From: Chrysomallon squamiferum
Lineage: Eukaryota; Mollusca; Gastropoda; Neomphalida; Peltospiridae
Direction of reading: 5' to 3'
DNA length: 64,000 nt
Assembly: GCA_012295275.1 (NCBI GenBank)
Contig: CM022665.1
Coordinates: 10,408,976 to 10,472,975 of the forward strand
The notes under the pieces: generated by a model
The model's input: the letters and a program-made list of their open reading frames with translations, nothing else
The model's database searches: none
What the model was told of the DNA's origin: nothing
Translations under genes and position numbers: made by a program
Shown here: positions 1 to 12,540 of the stretch, one piece after another
Numbering within the stretch: position 1 is the first letter of the stretch
How the letters are laid out: every line of letters starts with the position of its first letter

Positions 1-322
1 ATACAAATATTTCACTCGCTGAGAATATCGCTAGTGAATCAACGACATTATGAAACGTAAAGACGGTCACAGAATTATCGCTAAACCGTAGAGTTGCTTT
101 TTCATTTCCATCTGTACGTTTCAGCAACTCGCTTGTTTATATACGTGATAATGTTAATAAAAATCATTAAAGGTGGAGTGTCATAAGGGAGTTTTATTTT
201 GTGAATAAATATTGTTTTGGGTTGATTGTGATTTGACAATATTATAAAGAAAATATTAAAAAATAAAAAAAAAAAAAAAAAGTTCATAGAAAGAGAGACG
301 AAAAGGAAAACAGATAAAACAC

Positions 323-326
<4 letters not shown>
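1..326. other. Unique AT-rich DNA
   Basis: Complex sequence with a 17-bp A run at 265-281 just before the first (GA)n block. The only long minus-strand frame starts inside that A run and begins with poly-Phe, so it is not a credible gene. Confidence 0.6.

Positions 327-417
<91 letters not shown>
327..417. repeat. (AG)n microsatellite, about 91 bp
   Basis: An uninterrupted AG dinucleotide run of about 45 copies. It is a pure polypurine strand and one of seven GA/CT blocks of 50 bp or more in the window. Confidence 0.98.
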
Positions 418-420
<3 letters not shown>

Positions 421-905
421 GGGAAAACAGAAATGATCAGTTGAATAATAAAGACGTATTAACACCAGGAGTTCTTTTCTGTAACTTTCACGTATAGCTG
501 AACTATCTATGAAGGAAAAAAACAAAACAAACAAACAAAACATAAAAAAATAATAATTAAAAAAAAAACCCACAAATTTATTAAAAAGAACGGGATTGTT
601 TAAAAAAATCTTATCCATCAGATCTGGAAACCAGTTAAAGCCCCAGCCAGCGAAACGCACGAAGCACAGCGCTGTCGAACGACAGAACAGAAGAGAACAT
701 TATTTGCGTTCAAACCGTTCAGCAAAACACTAGTTTATAACCTCTGAGTGTCAAGGCTGAAAAAGAGCCCAGTCAGTCAGTCAGTCAAAACGTATTTCTT
801 TAAGTAAATAAACAACTAAAATAAATAACGTAGTAATTGTCTTCCTTTTCATGCACCAAAAACAAACCAAACTCGCCCTGTGATCTGTGACAATGAAAGT
901 TTTTT

Positions 906-937
<32 letters not shown>

Positions 938-1516
938 TGTTGGCGTGGTCTAAAAAGGTCCTACTGAACTGGGGAGACATCAAAAACATGTCAAGCAAAA
1001 GAATTTGGCAACTACAACAATCCCTGTTACCTTTCTTCCTCTTTAACGACATTTAAAATACAAATAAACGCTGGCCAAGTATGTTGTTAAGAAGCAAGTA
1101 AATTGTTTCAGCAAATATTTTTATTGGCGCTGCAATGGGGCTTTATGTCCTGCAGTTGTTTGAAGTATTGGCTCTGTCTGGCTTCAGCGTGCACTTTGCT
1201 GAAACCAGAGACGATTAAAACTCTTTTCGTTTAGCAACATGGGCGTGTACTGGCAGATTTTCAGCAGAGGCTGTTCCTTTATTTTTCAACACTGTTGCAC
1301 ACTCGTATTTTATCACTTTTATCAAGCAAATTTCAAAGACTTGTACGCGGTTTATGTTAAACTGCCAACTGTACAATAATATGTAAAGAAAACTGATTTT
1401 AGCTGTTTGTTTTTACCGTCTGATGTATGAAAGATGTAAGTAATAGCTCCCCGGTTAGCGTTATTTATTTGAGCTTCGTTTAAAGAAAAAATATTATTGT
1501 ACAGCATTTCATAGCA
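418..1516. other. Unique DNA with two minor repeats
   Basis: Complex sequence containing a short AGTC tetranucleotide run near 771-786 and a (GTTTT)n stretch at 901-938. I see no exon, tRNA or transposon signature. Confidence 0.5.
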
Positions 1517-1599
1517 TTGTTCTGTAATGTATGTGTATGTATGCTGTTCTTTTATATGTGTTATGTATGCATGTATCTATGTGTGCGTATATGTATGTA

Positions 1600-1641
<42 letters not shown>

Positions 1642-1872
1642 CATGGATGGATGTGTGCGTGTATGTATGTATGCATGTGTGCGTGTATGTATGTTTATAT
1701 GTATTTGTGCGTATATGTATGTATGTGTATATGTGTGCGTATATGTATGTATTTGTGTATGTATATATGTATGTGTACATGCATGTAATTATGTATGTAT
1801 GTATGTATGTATATGTACGTACGTATTATGTACTTATATATTATGCACTTACATATATATATATATATATAA
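1517..1872. repeat. (ATGT)n complex with (AT)n cores
   Basis: About 350 bp of mixed ATGT, GTGC and TG units. There is a pure (TA)n core at about 1608-1632 and another at 1853-1870. Three overlapping plus frames and two minus frames are all open only because TATG-type units contain no stop codon in any phase; they are not genes. Confidence 0.95.
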
Positions 1873-2828
1873 AACGAAGCATTCACATTCAAACACACAT
1901 ACCGACTCTCACACAATTATATTCAAGCACACACACTTGAGAATATGAACACATAGGTATAATTATTCACGAGTATTTTCTGTATAATTACTGGGAGGCG
2001 TCTCACCTACTTTCCCCACTGCTTCAAGTACAAGAGCAAAGAGCTAATTTCAATAGGACTGCACTCAAGGCTAGACAATGACCGCACACAAAAGCAGTGG
2101 TCAGCTTCGGACAGATTCGCAAGTCATACGGGTCTGTCCACCTCTTAACTGAGTGTCACTTTCTATGTCCGCCCGGCAATCAAACAGCGAACATTTTCTG
2201 ACCAATTACATATGAATAAATATGCCTCACTTGGACCAGGGCGTCACGTGGTTTTCTGGACTTAAGTCACCCGGGAACACGAGTGACCAAGACTTTATGG
2301 GATAGCTGGACCCAGTGGAATCGATAAGTACCGAGATGGGACATAAATGTCATATCACTCGTGCCATCTGTCTGCGGCTCTCTCCGGGTTCGATGTTTTA
2401 TAGCTGGTCCGGGTCCGGTTTTTTCTACTTTGTCTTGACCTCTGCGGCTGAACCGCGGCCCGGTTGGCAGTTAAGAAATAAAATTATCGTTAAGTTTTTA
2501 CTAATTACTGCCAATAAATAGGAACATAAATACGACGTATAAAAACGACGGCGGACAGAAGGGAAATCTTGTCGCATTTGACGTTTTCGAGGTTTCACTG
2601 GAACAGTTAATGTGTTTGACATGCGATGACACTTTGGAGTATTTCCAGTTTTCAAAGAGAACGGAGACTTACTGACTGCTTTGATCTGGAGTATTAATTT
2701 CAAAAGCTGAATAAACAGAAATGTCCTTATATTTAGTGTCTATAACCGAATTAAAGTATATATTAAATTTGAACAGTTCCTTTTATCTCAGTTCTAAAAT
2801 ACTTTTATGTATAATAGGATCAGGTTAA
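1873..2828. other. Unique, locally GC-richer DNA
   Basis: The stretch 2000-2490 is richer in G+C and CpG than its surroundings and has an E-box core (CACGTG) near 2246 and a GGGTTCGATG string near 2390 that resembles a pol III B box. No partner A box is convincing. An open minus frame over 2425-2703 has no recognisable domain. Confidence 0.4.
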
Positions 2829-2883
<55 letters not shown>

Positions 2884-3000
2884 TGTACTAGCAGGACTAG
2901 CAGCAGCAGTGGCAATCTTAATGGCAGTAGTAGTAGTAGTAGTAGTAGTAGTAGTTGTTGTTGTTGTAGTAGCTGCAGCAGCAGCAACAATGGAAACAAC
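2829..3000. repeat. Compound (TTA)n / (GCA) / (GTA)n trinucleotide block
   Basis: Pure (TTA)n at about 2829-2881 is followed by mixed CAG/GCA units and (GTA)n at about 2925-2955, then GTT and GCA units. It encodes poly-Leu/poly-Val on plus and poly-Thr/poly-Asn on minus, which explains the open frames here. Confidence 0.95.
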
Positions 3001-4201
3001 AGTACATATAAATAAATGAAAACTGTTTTTGGTTAATCTTATACCCATCTGTTAAAATGCTATTACAACAGTTTTTAAGGGAAATTCTGATCATTTGTTG
3101 AACGAAACAAAACACTGTGAAATCAGGACTTTATAATTGCTGGATATGCACCATCTTGGTCTCCGTGCTTGACTTTTCTAACAAAAAGGTAACTATAGTT
3201 TGCGTCGAGAGAGTGACAAATGCTGAAATCTACGTGACACTATAAATGACACGCCAATGAGTCACTGAAACAAATAGAATAAAAAAATACATATTTTTCC
3301 CACTTGCCTCATTGCGGTAAACATAACAGGGAAGCAGAGGATTGCCCATAGGTCGAAACTACAGACTTGAGTAAACCAAAAAAAAAAGATATAATTACTA
3401 CTTTACTGTCAACTGGTTCGCGTACTTAGATACATTTCAGTTATTTCTGTTTAACCACTCGGTGCCTGAACAAAACGGACAAAGGCACAAAAATAAGTTT
3501 CAATGAAAGCTGCAGTACTGCAGGACTCGTGTGGTTAGGCTCACACTGCAGGATTGGTCCGTTGAATAACAAGTAATTGTTATTAGAACTTAGATCCTGG
3601 TGTTAGGGTTGGTTCATCTGGCGTTTGGGCTGGTTCGTAAACAAAACAAAAAAGAAAGATGATTATGCCGACACAGGTAAATAATGTCTAGATTAGGAGG
3701 GGATTGTTAAACATTGGTTTATTTTCATTTTTCAAGATGCTCGTTTGAGCCGATGCGCGACTGTACTGGTAAATCTGTTTGATGCAGGACTGCAGAAGGT
3801 AATACACCCTTGTGATTGATAAACTGCAGTTAAAAACATCTTCTTTGGAGTAAAGTGATGACTAAGCGTTCAGCCTCAGGACTGATATGTACTGGGATGC
3901 ATATACTGATCAAAACAAAATGAATCGGATCCTCTCTAACAAGAGAGAACCTCCCTAACATTGACAGTGTCTTGGTCAGACAATATTGTGGGTGCAAATA
4001 CGTATGAAACAACTCATTAAATAATTGAAAGACAGCATTAGGAACGTGTATTTTTGAAAAGGTATCGTAACTAATTAAGGCTTCTATAAAAATAAAAAAA
4101 TAAAAATAATAATAATGAATAGATTTTAAAAAAATATCATTTTTTGTCTTGCCTATAAAGATATCTTTTATCGAAATTAACACACGAATTGAAAATATAT
4201 G

Positions 4202-4203
<2 letters not shown>
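3001..4203. other. Unique DNA, nothing recognised
   Basis: Complex sequence with a few copies of CTGCAGGA-type words between 3510 and 3800. The minus frame over 3830-4183 has a poly-Tyr/Phe stretch from AT-rich DNA and no family resemblance. Confidence 0.4.

Positions 4204-4277
<74 letters not shown>
4204..4277. repeat. (GA)n microsatellite, about 74 bp
   Basis: Uninterrupted GA run; its complement gives the SLSLSL peptide of an overlapping minus-strand frame, which is therefore spurious. Confidence 0.98.
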
Positions 4278-4280
<3 letters not shown>

Positions 4281-4902
4281 TTCTGTTTGATCGTTGTTTA
4301 GAAATACTGACTGTTCTATTTTAAGCATAGTTGTATAGTAATTATATTGCATTTATAATAGTAGAGAATAATTACACACACACATAAACTCCTGTATTGA
4401 ACTACCTTTTATTATCTGCATGGTTGTCAAGTGCAGTACGTAACTCACATACATATTTTCTACCAATTAACTGTTACGAATAATAACGATTACTGTTATT
4501 ACTTTTAATTTATGTTTACGTCCTTCAGCTCTATTATATGCTACATATGTACATACATATCTCGCCTTTTGTCTTTTTATATTTTTATTTCTTGACATTT
4601 AACTGATCGTTCCAGAAATGATTTTCTCCACGCATCACCTGTTTTCATTAAACTGTCATAACTCAAGAGTATCTGTTTGCTATCGCCTTCATTCGCGGAC
4701 TCTCGGTGCAGTTCGGGTTCATTGTGGTAGATTCGGGTGAACAAATGTGTTTGCACCTAAAGGCCCGTTATCATCGCAAGCATTTCGTTCCCAAATGATA
4801 AATTTGATTACGTGTTTTACACTGTTCCCCGCTGTTTCAGCTCACGTGACATTTAATTAGAAGTGTTGTGCAGTATAGTGACACTTGTTTTTGTTTGTGA
4901 AA
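4278..4902. other. Unique AT-rich DNA
   Basis: Complex sequence without ORFs, tRNA-like boxes or repeats beyond a short (CA)n at about 4374-4384. Confidence 0.5.
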
Positions 4903-4953
4903 TTTTTTTTTTTTTTTTTTTTTTAAGCTTCGTATTTTAATTTCTTTTCTTCT

Positions 4954-4998
<45 letters not shown>

Positions 4999-5030
4999 GA
5001 CGAAGAAGAAGAAGAAGAAGAAAAAAAAGG
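4903..5030. repeat. Poly-T tracts and a poly-T/poly-A inverted repeat
   Basis: A 22-bp T run (4903-4924) is followed by a CTTCTTC stretch, a 30-bp T run (4956-4985), a directly abutting 13-bp A run (4986-4998) and a GAAGAAG stretch. The left CTT/T arm and the right A/GAA arm are largely complementary, so the block can fold into a long A:T hairpin. Confidence 0.9.
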
Positions 5031-5104
5031 TTTTGTAATATGTCATGTGTTCCCGTCTGATAATAAATCGTCTGTGTGTATAATCTGTGATAATAGGATT
5101 GCTC

Positions 5105-5668
5105 GTAAAACTGACGTCGCGTAAGTTGTTGAAGCGGTTGTAGTAGTCGTTGTCGAACTAGTCGTTTTCGTAGTAGTAGTAGTAGTAGTAATATAAGTAG
5201 TTTTATTTGCTGTTCTTGCTATTGTAGTAATTCTATAGATATTGTAATGAACGTTGTGGTAGTTCTTCTCGTCGTAGTAGAAAAAATTGTAGTAGTTGTT
5301 GTGGTAGTTGTAGAAGTAGCGTTAGTCGTAATTGTTATAATAGCTCTATAGGAGAAGCAGCATAATAAGAAAGTAGAAATAATATTAGTGGTAGACTATT
5401 ACTGAGCAATTAAACTAGTATTAGCAATAGATGAATTATTATAAGTAATATAAGTAATAGTAGTAATGGTAGACATAGAAAAATAGTAGTGGTAGCAGCA
5501 GAATTCATATTAACCTGTGCTGTAGATATGGTTGTTCTGATAGTAGAAATAATAATAGTTTTAGTAGCAGTTTTCGTGATATTTGTATAGTAAGATGATG
5601 GTGGGAGTACTGATGATGATGGTGGCAGTGGCAGTAGTGGTAATGATGGTTATGATGATGATGATGAT

Positions 5669-5705
<37 letters not shown>

Positions 5706-5960
5706 AAGTAGTAGTAGTGATAGTTATGATGGTAGTAATGTCATAGTGATATTAATGATGACGTATAAAGAATAAGATGGTGTTAGAAGTATATAGAAAC
5801 CATATCATTAATATTAATTATTATAATACTTTCTGACCATTTCAAGGATGGATCTACTTAATAGTGAGCATCATCACCAGTAGTAGTAATAGTAGTAGTA
5901 GTAGTAGTAATAGTAGAAGTAGTAGTAATGTTCTAATAGTAATGGTGGTGTATTAAGAGT
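5105..5960. repeat. Degenerate (GTA)n/(TGA)n trinucleotide domain
   Basis: About 850 bp dominated by GTA/TAG and some TGA units. There are purer cores near 5170-5189, 5651-5718 and 5881-5935. Most of the block has decayed by point change, unlike the clean (GA)n arrays. Confidence 0.9.
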
Positions 5961-6017
5961 AAGAAATATAGAGAAACTACATCAGAAATATTAACGAGTT
6001 CAAGAATGGATCTACTT
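5786..6017. repeat. Old tandem duplication, about 158 bp period
   Basis: A string ending in TTCAAGGATGGATCTACTT (5841-5859) recurs as TTCAAGAATGGATCTACTT (5999-6017). Both are preceded by related ATATAGAAACCAT / ATATAGAGAAACTACAT words, and a (GTA)n stretch separates the copies. Confidence 0.75.
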
Positions 6018-8246
6018 TTATTTTATAAATGACTGATTACGTAAACCAAAGATTTATGAAATTTCAATGGTTTCTTTCACAGGTGGTCGGACATGTTTAT
6101 GTTTCTTGGTTGGAATTTCGAAAGCACTCAAGCTGAACCTGAAACTATTTTATTTAAGTTAAAAATCTTGTACGACAAATGACTCTTGTCATAAGACCTC
6201 ACAAGAGAAAGCAATTGCGATGAAAGAATTCTGGCTCGGCTATTAAAACAGAAACGTGCGGAATCCAGCCTCATCTGGAAATTACATTTGTCATACACTC
6301 GTAACCAGTGACAGGGGTGAGGAAAACAGCACACTACCCAGCTTACGTTTTGTCTCAGTTTTTATGCTTTTATTACGTTAACGTAAAATACACGTGGTAG
6401 GCCTATGCTTTCGGCTAATTTCTTTTTACTATTATTATTATTATAATTTGGTTTGCTCACGGGTAACTGTTTCTTTTATAAGTTTCTCGCTATCAGTATT
6501 TATTGATAATTAAATAAAATGTACCAGTCTTGAGAACATTCATGATAGCTTACAGATTCCTTTGTTTCATAAGGTCGAGAAATTCGGAAAGAAACATTTG
6601 TTATATTTAGTAAGAAAATCATTGTACAGCTGACGTAACAACTTTATTTATTTATTTTTATTTTTATTTTAACTTTTCTTTCGTACAAAATTACTAAATG
6701 AAGCCAACAGAAAGTGGTAGCCTCTAAACCTCTTCAAGAATTGTTACTGATAGAGAAGTTTGCAGTCTAAATTTATTTAGTCAGTTGTTTTGCGTATTAT
6801 TTTGTTTAGTTGAGTATTATTTAAATACTGTTTTTTTATTATGAAAATACCTATTTTAAAATTAATAAATAATAAATAAATATAACGGAGTTCTAATGGA
6901 TATTTGTGCATTCATAAACCGTTGTTGATTTGTTATTTTAAATATTAGTTTCGAAAAATATACTGCATTATGTTACCAAAAGAAGAAAGAAAGAAAGAAA
7001 GTATGAAAAGAAGATGAAAAAAGAAAATCAGTCAATGTTTACCTTTTTTCATTATTACATTACTTTTTCAAATATTTAAAAAATATATATATATAAAAAA
7101 ATACCCACAAATATCTCTACGTAGTTTAGCCAAGTGCGTAGCCCTTTTTAGCAACTGACAGAGACTTTTGCTGTCAAAGAATTTAGTTCTTAGAGTTATC
7201 TGGCACCAGAGGAGACTGTAGCAGGCACCAGACATGGTCAGAGCATTCTAATGTGTGTTGCCTCCAGTTTCGCAGATATAGTCTCATTAATATTTCCAAG
7301 ATCTTTCCCAAACGCTTTCCATCGGATGTCAACAATATCCACAAGATGGCCATTTATTGTAATGTTCTGATTCAAAATTTTACATTTAAATCGTTCATGG
7401 CAATTGATATACATATTCAGTGCCTGTACAAAATACAGAGCAACTACGCTGGAAGCAACCACTGAATTTTGAAACTGAGACTGTAATATTCTTGTTTTTC
7501 ATTTTTGTGTTCGTTTTTTTTCCCAATTAGAGTTTAAAAAAATTATTGTCAAGGGAATTGAATTCACCAAACTGTTCTGAACGGCAGCGGAAACAATTAG
7601 ATTCATGGTGTATTCCTTTAACATATTGGTCTTGATGTTAAAGTGATTACTGTGGCTCAAAAGCGAGAGTTACTAGGATCGATTCTAGATAAGCTTCTTA
7701 TCGAGAGTAAACTAGGGAAGAAGATAAATAGTTTTAATCAGTCTTCTAAAACCATCTAACCTTATTCTGAACAGACAACCAAAATGAAGAACAAGCGCTG
7801 ACAGAATAACGTCAAGACTTTTCCTTCACAAGCTATAAGAACAGTCAAATTGTGTTCTATACTTCTACTCCGTTTAAAAAGAACGTATACCCAGAGGAGG
7901 GGAGTGTTCTGTTATTACGTACGTGGAATGTGCAGGGGGCAAAGGGTTCGCTAACAAAGTGTGTACGTCGGTAGATGGAACTGAAAAATGCAGCCATGAT
8001 AGAGTTTTAAATTCCAGTCAAATGTCAAGTTTGTTTAAACTATTTAAATAAACGTAACTTGTGTTAGTTCTTGAATGTTTAATTCAGTGTAAAATGTATG
8101 AAATTTATGTTCATGACGGATTCCCGTTCATTTCTTCAATTTTTAAAAAGAATTTTATGGAAGATCGATCTACGCCCTTCACATATGAATAGAGCTAACA
8201 ATTTTCTGGCGTATGAACGTGCTCTAAAGGAGGGAAAATTTATTTT
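6018..8246. other. Unique DNA, over 2 kb, no gene seen
   Basis: Mostly complex AT-rich sequence. Frames on both strands overlap at 7238-7465; neither shows a domain, a strong start context or splice borders. Short ATT and AAAG repeats occur near 6430 and 6980-7000. Confidence 0.45.
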
Positions 8247-8283
8247 AAAAAAAAAAAATGTTTTTTTTTTTTTATAGTTGTTT

Positions 8284-8323
<40 letters not shown>
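8247..8323. repeat. A12/T13 inverted pair then (TTTA)n
   Basis: A run of A at 8247-8258 and a run of T at 8261-8273 are separated by TG and form a perfect A:T stem. They are followed by a (TTTA)n array at about 8283-8323. Confidence 0.9.
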
Positions 8324-9040
8324 ATTTTGGGTATAAATACTTTACCGGACGTTTCCAAACAAACTGATATCTTTTCTGGAATTCGGTTTACTTGATTCGA
8401 AAAATTAAACTTTTCAAGCAGACAATTCATTATGAGAGCAGCAATAAAACGGTTAAAGAACTCACGTCCCTTAATCTTCAAATCTCTCTTGATTCAAATA
8501 TAAATATATATTTTATTTCAGTTTAAGTAACGAATTTACAGTTTGATCACTAGATAACTAACTTGCTTACGGTCCCTTTTATCCACGTTAGATTTAACGT
8601 ATAAATCAAAAATCCCCCACCCCCAAAAAAAAAAAAAAAAAAAAAAAAAAGAACAAAAAAAACAGGATTTCATTTCAACAATAACTGTTGACAACTTGAA
8701 ATGCGAATCTCCATCAAACTGGATCTTCTTCCTCTATACGTCAGGGTTAAGGGATGTCATACCTTTAATTTAAACACGTATTTCATGTTTGAGAGGCTGG
8801 CGACTGGGGCAGATAGACGCCAGCACATGACAGTGTTAATTTCGGCGTGTAATTGACGTGACACTGTTATCGACGTACATCAAGATGCAGATACGGACGA
8901 CCGCGAGTCATTAGCTTCTGCCGACAGAGGAGACTTTTGTTCGCTTGCCAGTCACCACGACAAGCGATTCAATATTTTAATCATCTCGTATTTTCGGATA
9001 ACATGATATGCCTGACCCATTTATAGTTGATCTACTTACG
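8324..9040. other. Unique DNA with a 26-bp poly-A
   Basis: A C-rich then A-rich switch at about 8613-8650 includes A26 (8625-8650). The rest is complex sequence, somewhat GC-richer at 8780-8960, with no feature I can name. Confidence 0.5.
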
Positions 9041-9133
9041 ACCTACTCTAACCAGTTAGGTGAAGGAATAAAACGATAATATACGATTCACCTGGTTCGA
9101 ATCCCATTTACTACACTCTTAATATTTAATTTT

Positions 9134-9164
<31 letters not shown>

Positions 9165-9175
9165 TTGTTATTTAT
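9041..9175 (+). mobile_element. Probable tRNA-derived SINE fragment with (TTTA)n tail
   Basis: A textbook pol III B box, GGTTCGAATCCC, lies at 9094-9105. A weaker A-box-like string (CTAACCAGTTAGG, about 9048-9060) sits at about the spacing found in tRNA genes. The stem pairings expected of a working tRNA are not kept, so this is not a tRNA gene. The element runs straight into a (TTTA)n array, the kind of simple tail found on many SINEs. The family is not identified. Confidence 0.5.
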
Positions 9176-9373
9176 TTTATTTATTTATTATTATTATTAT
9201 TTTAATGATATTGTTCTTCATAATTTTTATTTATTTATGTTGTTGTTGTTACATGTAAAAGGTTAATTTCACTTCAGTTATGTTATTACATTTTCATCTA
9301 TCAAAAAATTGTAGATTATTTATATTTTATCTATTTTGTCATTATTTTAACTTTTTTATTTCAGTTTGAAGAC

Positions 9374-9375
<2 letters not shown>

Positions 9376-9418
<43 letters not shown>
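9376..9418. repeat. (AC)n microsatellite
   Basis: Uninterrupted AC run of about 43 bp. Confidence 0.98.
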
Positions 9419-9419
<1 letters not shown>

Positions 9420-10273
9420 TCTGGTTGAGTATATTTACCACACTTCTCGGGGCAATAAATTACGTAAGATTCACTGTAAAGTGAAACTGTATAGAAATTA
9501 ATTGTGTTATTCTACCAGTCTTTCACAAACGCCACTAGCAACAGTCATAACAGCAAATTGGTTGAGTTGTAAACGTTTTGCTACACAACCTAATTGACAC
9601 CTCGGTGTCAATTACAACATTAAAAGTTACTAAAGAAGCATTTGCTTTGTGCGAAGTCAGACGTACCTGTTTCACTGTTTGAAGTTCTATGGCGAGATTA
9701 TTTTTTAGTACAAAATTATTTCCAGTGTTTTACTGAAAATGAAAGTTAAACAAGGCATAGAACATAACGTGCTTTTAATTACACTGTTTACTTTATAGTC
9801 ACATGGGAACTTGAATACTTTTTTCTTAATTAGTTTTTTACACCTGTAAATAAAGTTTCTAAAATATTAATAATAATAATAATTAATATAAAACGAAAAT
9901 AAGAACAGCCATGATATCGAGAGTTCTCAGATCCCATCCTGTTTGTATAATCCTGTGAGCTATCTTCCGTTCTAACCAGTACCCCACGACTGGTGTCCTA
10001 ATATCAAACGTTTCTGTTTTAGGAAGATGTATAAATTAAAAGTTCTTTACTGCTAATCGGAAATAGCAGCTGTTCCTATGGCGACCACATGTTTCTTCTG
10101 TTGTATTTTGAATATAAAGTCATTAATGACTGTGAATAATTTAACAATATTCTGCATTACCCTGAGTAAACATTGATCATAATAATAACAACACCTAAAA
10201 ACGAGTTATTTACAGTAAAAATTCAGAAACGGCTGTACAATTTTGTTATTCAACATTTAAAATTTTTCTTTAA
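9419..10273. other. Unique AT-rich DNA
   Basis: Complex sequence without a persuasive open frame. Short (AAT) runs occur near 9871-9885. Confidence 0.5.
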
Positions 10274-10300
10274 TTTTTTTTTTTTTTTTTTTTTTTTTTT
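10274..10300. repeat. Poly-T, 27 bp
   Basis: Pure T run followed by ACAG; one of many homopolymers in the window. Confidence 0.97.
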
Positions 10301-10564
10301 ACAGAAAATGATTAAGATTGTATTTGTATTTTCCAAATGGTTTAATGATTAATTTGTCAAACAATAATTATAACAATAGTCAAGCCTATTTATTTACCAC
10401 TGAAATTTTCAAAACAATTCTTGCATTCAGTACATTGTTTTACCAAGCCTATTTATACACATGTTGCAATAGTATTCCTTTCTAAACTGATGATAGGTTT
10501 AAACATCGATTAAGAGTCGTGGATTTAAAAATTTAATAATGTAGGTATCATTAGACATTATAAA

Positions 10565-10849
10565 GAGAAACAACAACAACAAAACAAAACCAAAACAAAT
10601 TTTTTTTTTTAAAAAGATAATAAAAATTAACCCCCAAAAAAAAAAAAAAAAAAACACAACGAAACACAAGAAAGAACAACCCCAGAACTAATGACTCTGA
10701 AATAGGGATGTCATATATATATATATGCATGGACACAGTCCTATCATGCTTACGTCTGTTTCGAAGCTCAGACTGATGTTTGTGTTCAACATTTTTGAGC
10801 ATAGACTCTAAACGTTTTTTGATGAAAAAAAAAAAAAAAAAAAAAAAAA
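10565..10849. repeat. A-rich cluster with A19 and A25
   Basis: CAA/AAC-rich sequence, T11 (10600-10610), A19 (10636-10654), a short (TA)n near 10713-10726 and A25 (10825-10849). The minus-strand open frame here is a run of Phe and Val codons from these tracts. Confidence 0.9.
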
Positions 10850-11362
10850 GTTTCAGACAAGAAATGAACAGATAACGACAGATCTGTTTCGGCCACCCAA
10901 CATGGCCCGAGTTTGTGATGATCACATCAGAGCGTTGTTAAGATTTTACAGCCTTAGTCTTGACAATCAAAAACAGAGAAAAAAAACAAAAAAAAAAACA
11001 AAAAACAAAAAAAAAAGCGAAGAAAAAGAAGAAAGAAAAGAGACTGTGTTTTTATAACTCTGACGTTTTTCGGACTTGAAGGACACGTAAATATCTGTAC
11101 TCCAGATTAATACTATGATGCAATGGCAGTTCTGATCTCAGTACACTGTACTCGCTGCCGTCTGTTAGAATCAGCTACCACCCATAGTGCAAAGCGGAAA
11201 CGTACTAAATGGCGCGACGTTTGCAGTTTACGTTTTTAATTCCTAAGTCGCCTTCACACCAAATGACATCTCGCTAACGATCTTTGATAGACATCTAAGT
11301 GTAATTTCGGAGTGCGTTAAGCTGTATTTCGTATCTTGCAAATGTGATTTTAAGATATGATC

Positions 11363-11398
<36 letters not shown>

Positions 11399-12119
11399 GT
11401 ATTTGAGTGCACTGCGAATTTAAATTGGCGTTGAATTAATGATAAGTTATTAAATTTTGTTTAAATGTCATCTCAGAACATTTTAATATTAATGGTTTCT
11501 AGGAAGGATGGAAGTAATTTTAATTTTTTTAAATTTTTTATTTTTTATTATTATTTTTTTTAATTTAACGTCGCAGTCAGTTTGTATTATTTAATCTGTA
11601 TAAATGTTTTATGACGTCACGGTTAACGAGTACGCAGTTGAAAGAGTCAACTCGCTGCTGCAGCGTAACAGATGACTCTTTTTTTTTTTTTTCTTTTAGC
11701 GGCAAAGAATATTTTGTGTACACCTTCACGTGGACAGGAAAAAATATACCACAGAATCTGAGAAGCCAACAGGCTCACGTTATGGACTGAAGCGCATTCC
11801 ACACACAGTGATTTTCAATCAGCCTTTGACATATTACCTATCCTCCCCTGATTAATCGCTAATATTTCCACAATAAGATATAGTGACCATCAAGAGGGTC
11901 AAATTACAAACTAGTTGAAACAATAGTCTGACTAATGTTCAAATGCGGGCTGTTCAAATTCATCTGTCTGGTGGTTTGGGCCAGATCAAAGTGTGTCAGT
12001 TATTACGGATTAGCGGTGTCTTCATAAGCAGATTAGATCCTGTCGTTCATTAGTATTACAGAGATGTAACCAAACACAGTCGAGTAACTTAATACTAATA
12101 AATACTGATTATAAGTTAT
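10850..12119. other. Unique DNA with A30 at 11367-11396
   Basis: Complex sequence with an A/C-rich patch at 10975-11040, a 30-bp A run, and T/A-rich sequence at 11518-11570. No exon-like or RNA-gene-like signal was found. Confidence 0.5.
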
Positions 12120-12391
12120 CAAACGATAGAGACTCACAGCACAGACAGTGAGACAGACAGATATCAGCACAAAGAGAAAAATATAAATAGAGAAACAAAC
12201 AAACAAAAAAAGACAGAGAGCAAGACAAAACAGTGAGAGAGAGAGAGAGAAGGAGACAGACATGCAATGAGAGAGAGAGACAGAGGGAGAGAAAGAAATA
12301 CATAGAGACAGAGAAACAGAGAGAGACAGAAAGAGAGAGAAAGACAGAGACAGAGAGGCAGTGGGAGACAGAGAGAGGGGGGTAACAAGAA

Positions 12392-12426
<35 letters not shown>

Positions 12427-12429
12427 GGT

Positions 12430-12526
<97 letters not shown>

Positions 12527-12540
12527 ACAAGAAAGAAAGA
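12120..12540. repeat. GA-rich block with a pure 90-bp (AG)n core
   Basis: A 420-bp polypurine domain. Imperfect GACAGAGA units lead into a pure (AG)n at about 12434-12523. The string GGTAACAAG recurs three times (near 12381, 12427 and 12524), each time beside a GA run, so the block grew partly by duplication of a larger unit. The overlapping SLSLSL and RERERE frames are artefacts. Confidence 0.95.

Noticed and set aside
1517-1948. Overlapping YVCM/MYVC frames
   Set aside because: ATGT-type tetranucleotides are open in all phases; no gene evidence.
3601-3615. Telomere-like TTAGGG
   Set aside because: Single isolated TTAGGG near 3603; no tandem array anywhere in the window.
7238-7465. Opposed frames suggesting a transposon ORF fragment
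   Set aside because: No reverse transcriptase, transposase or integrase motif is visible in either peptide.
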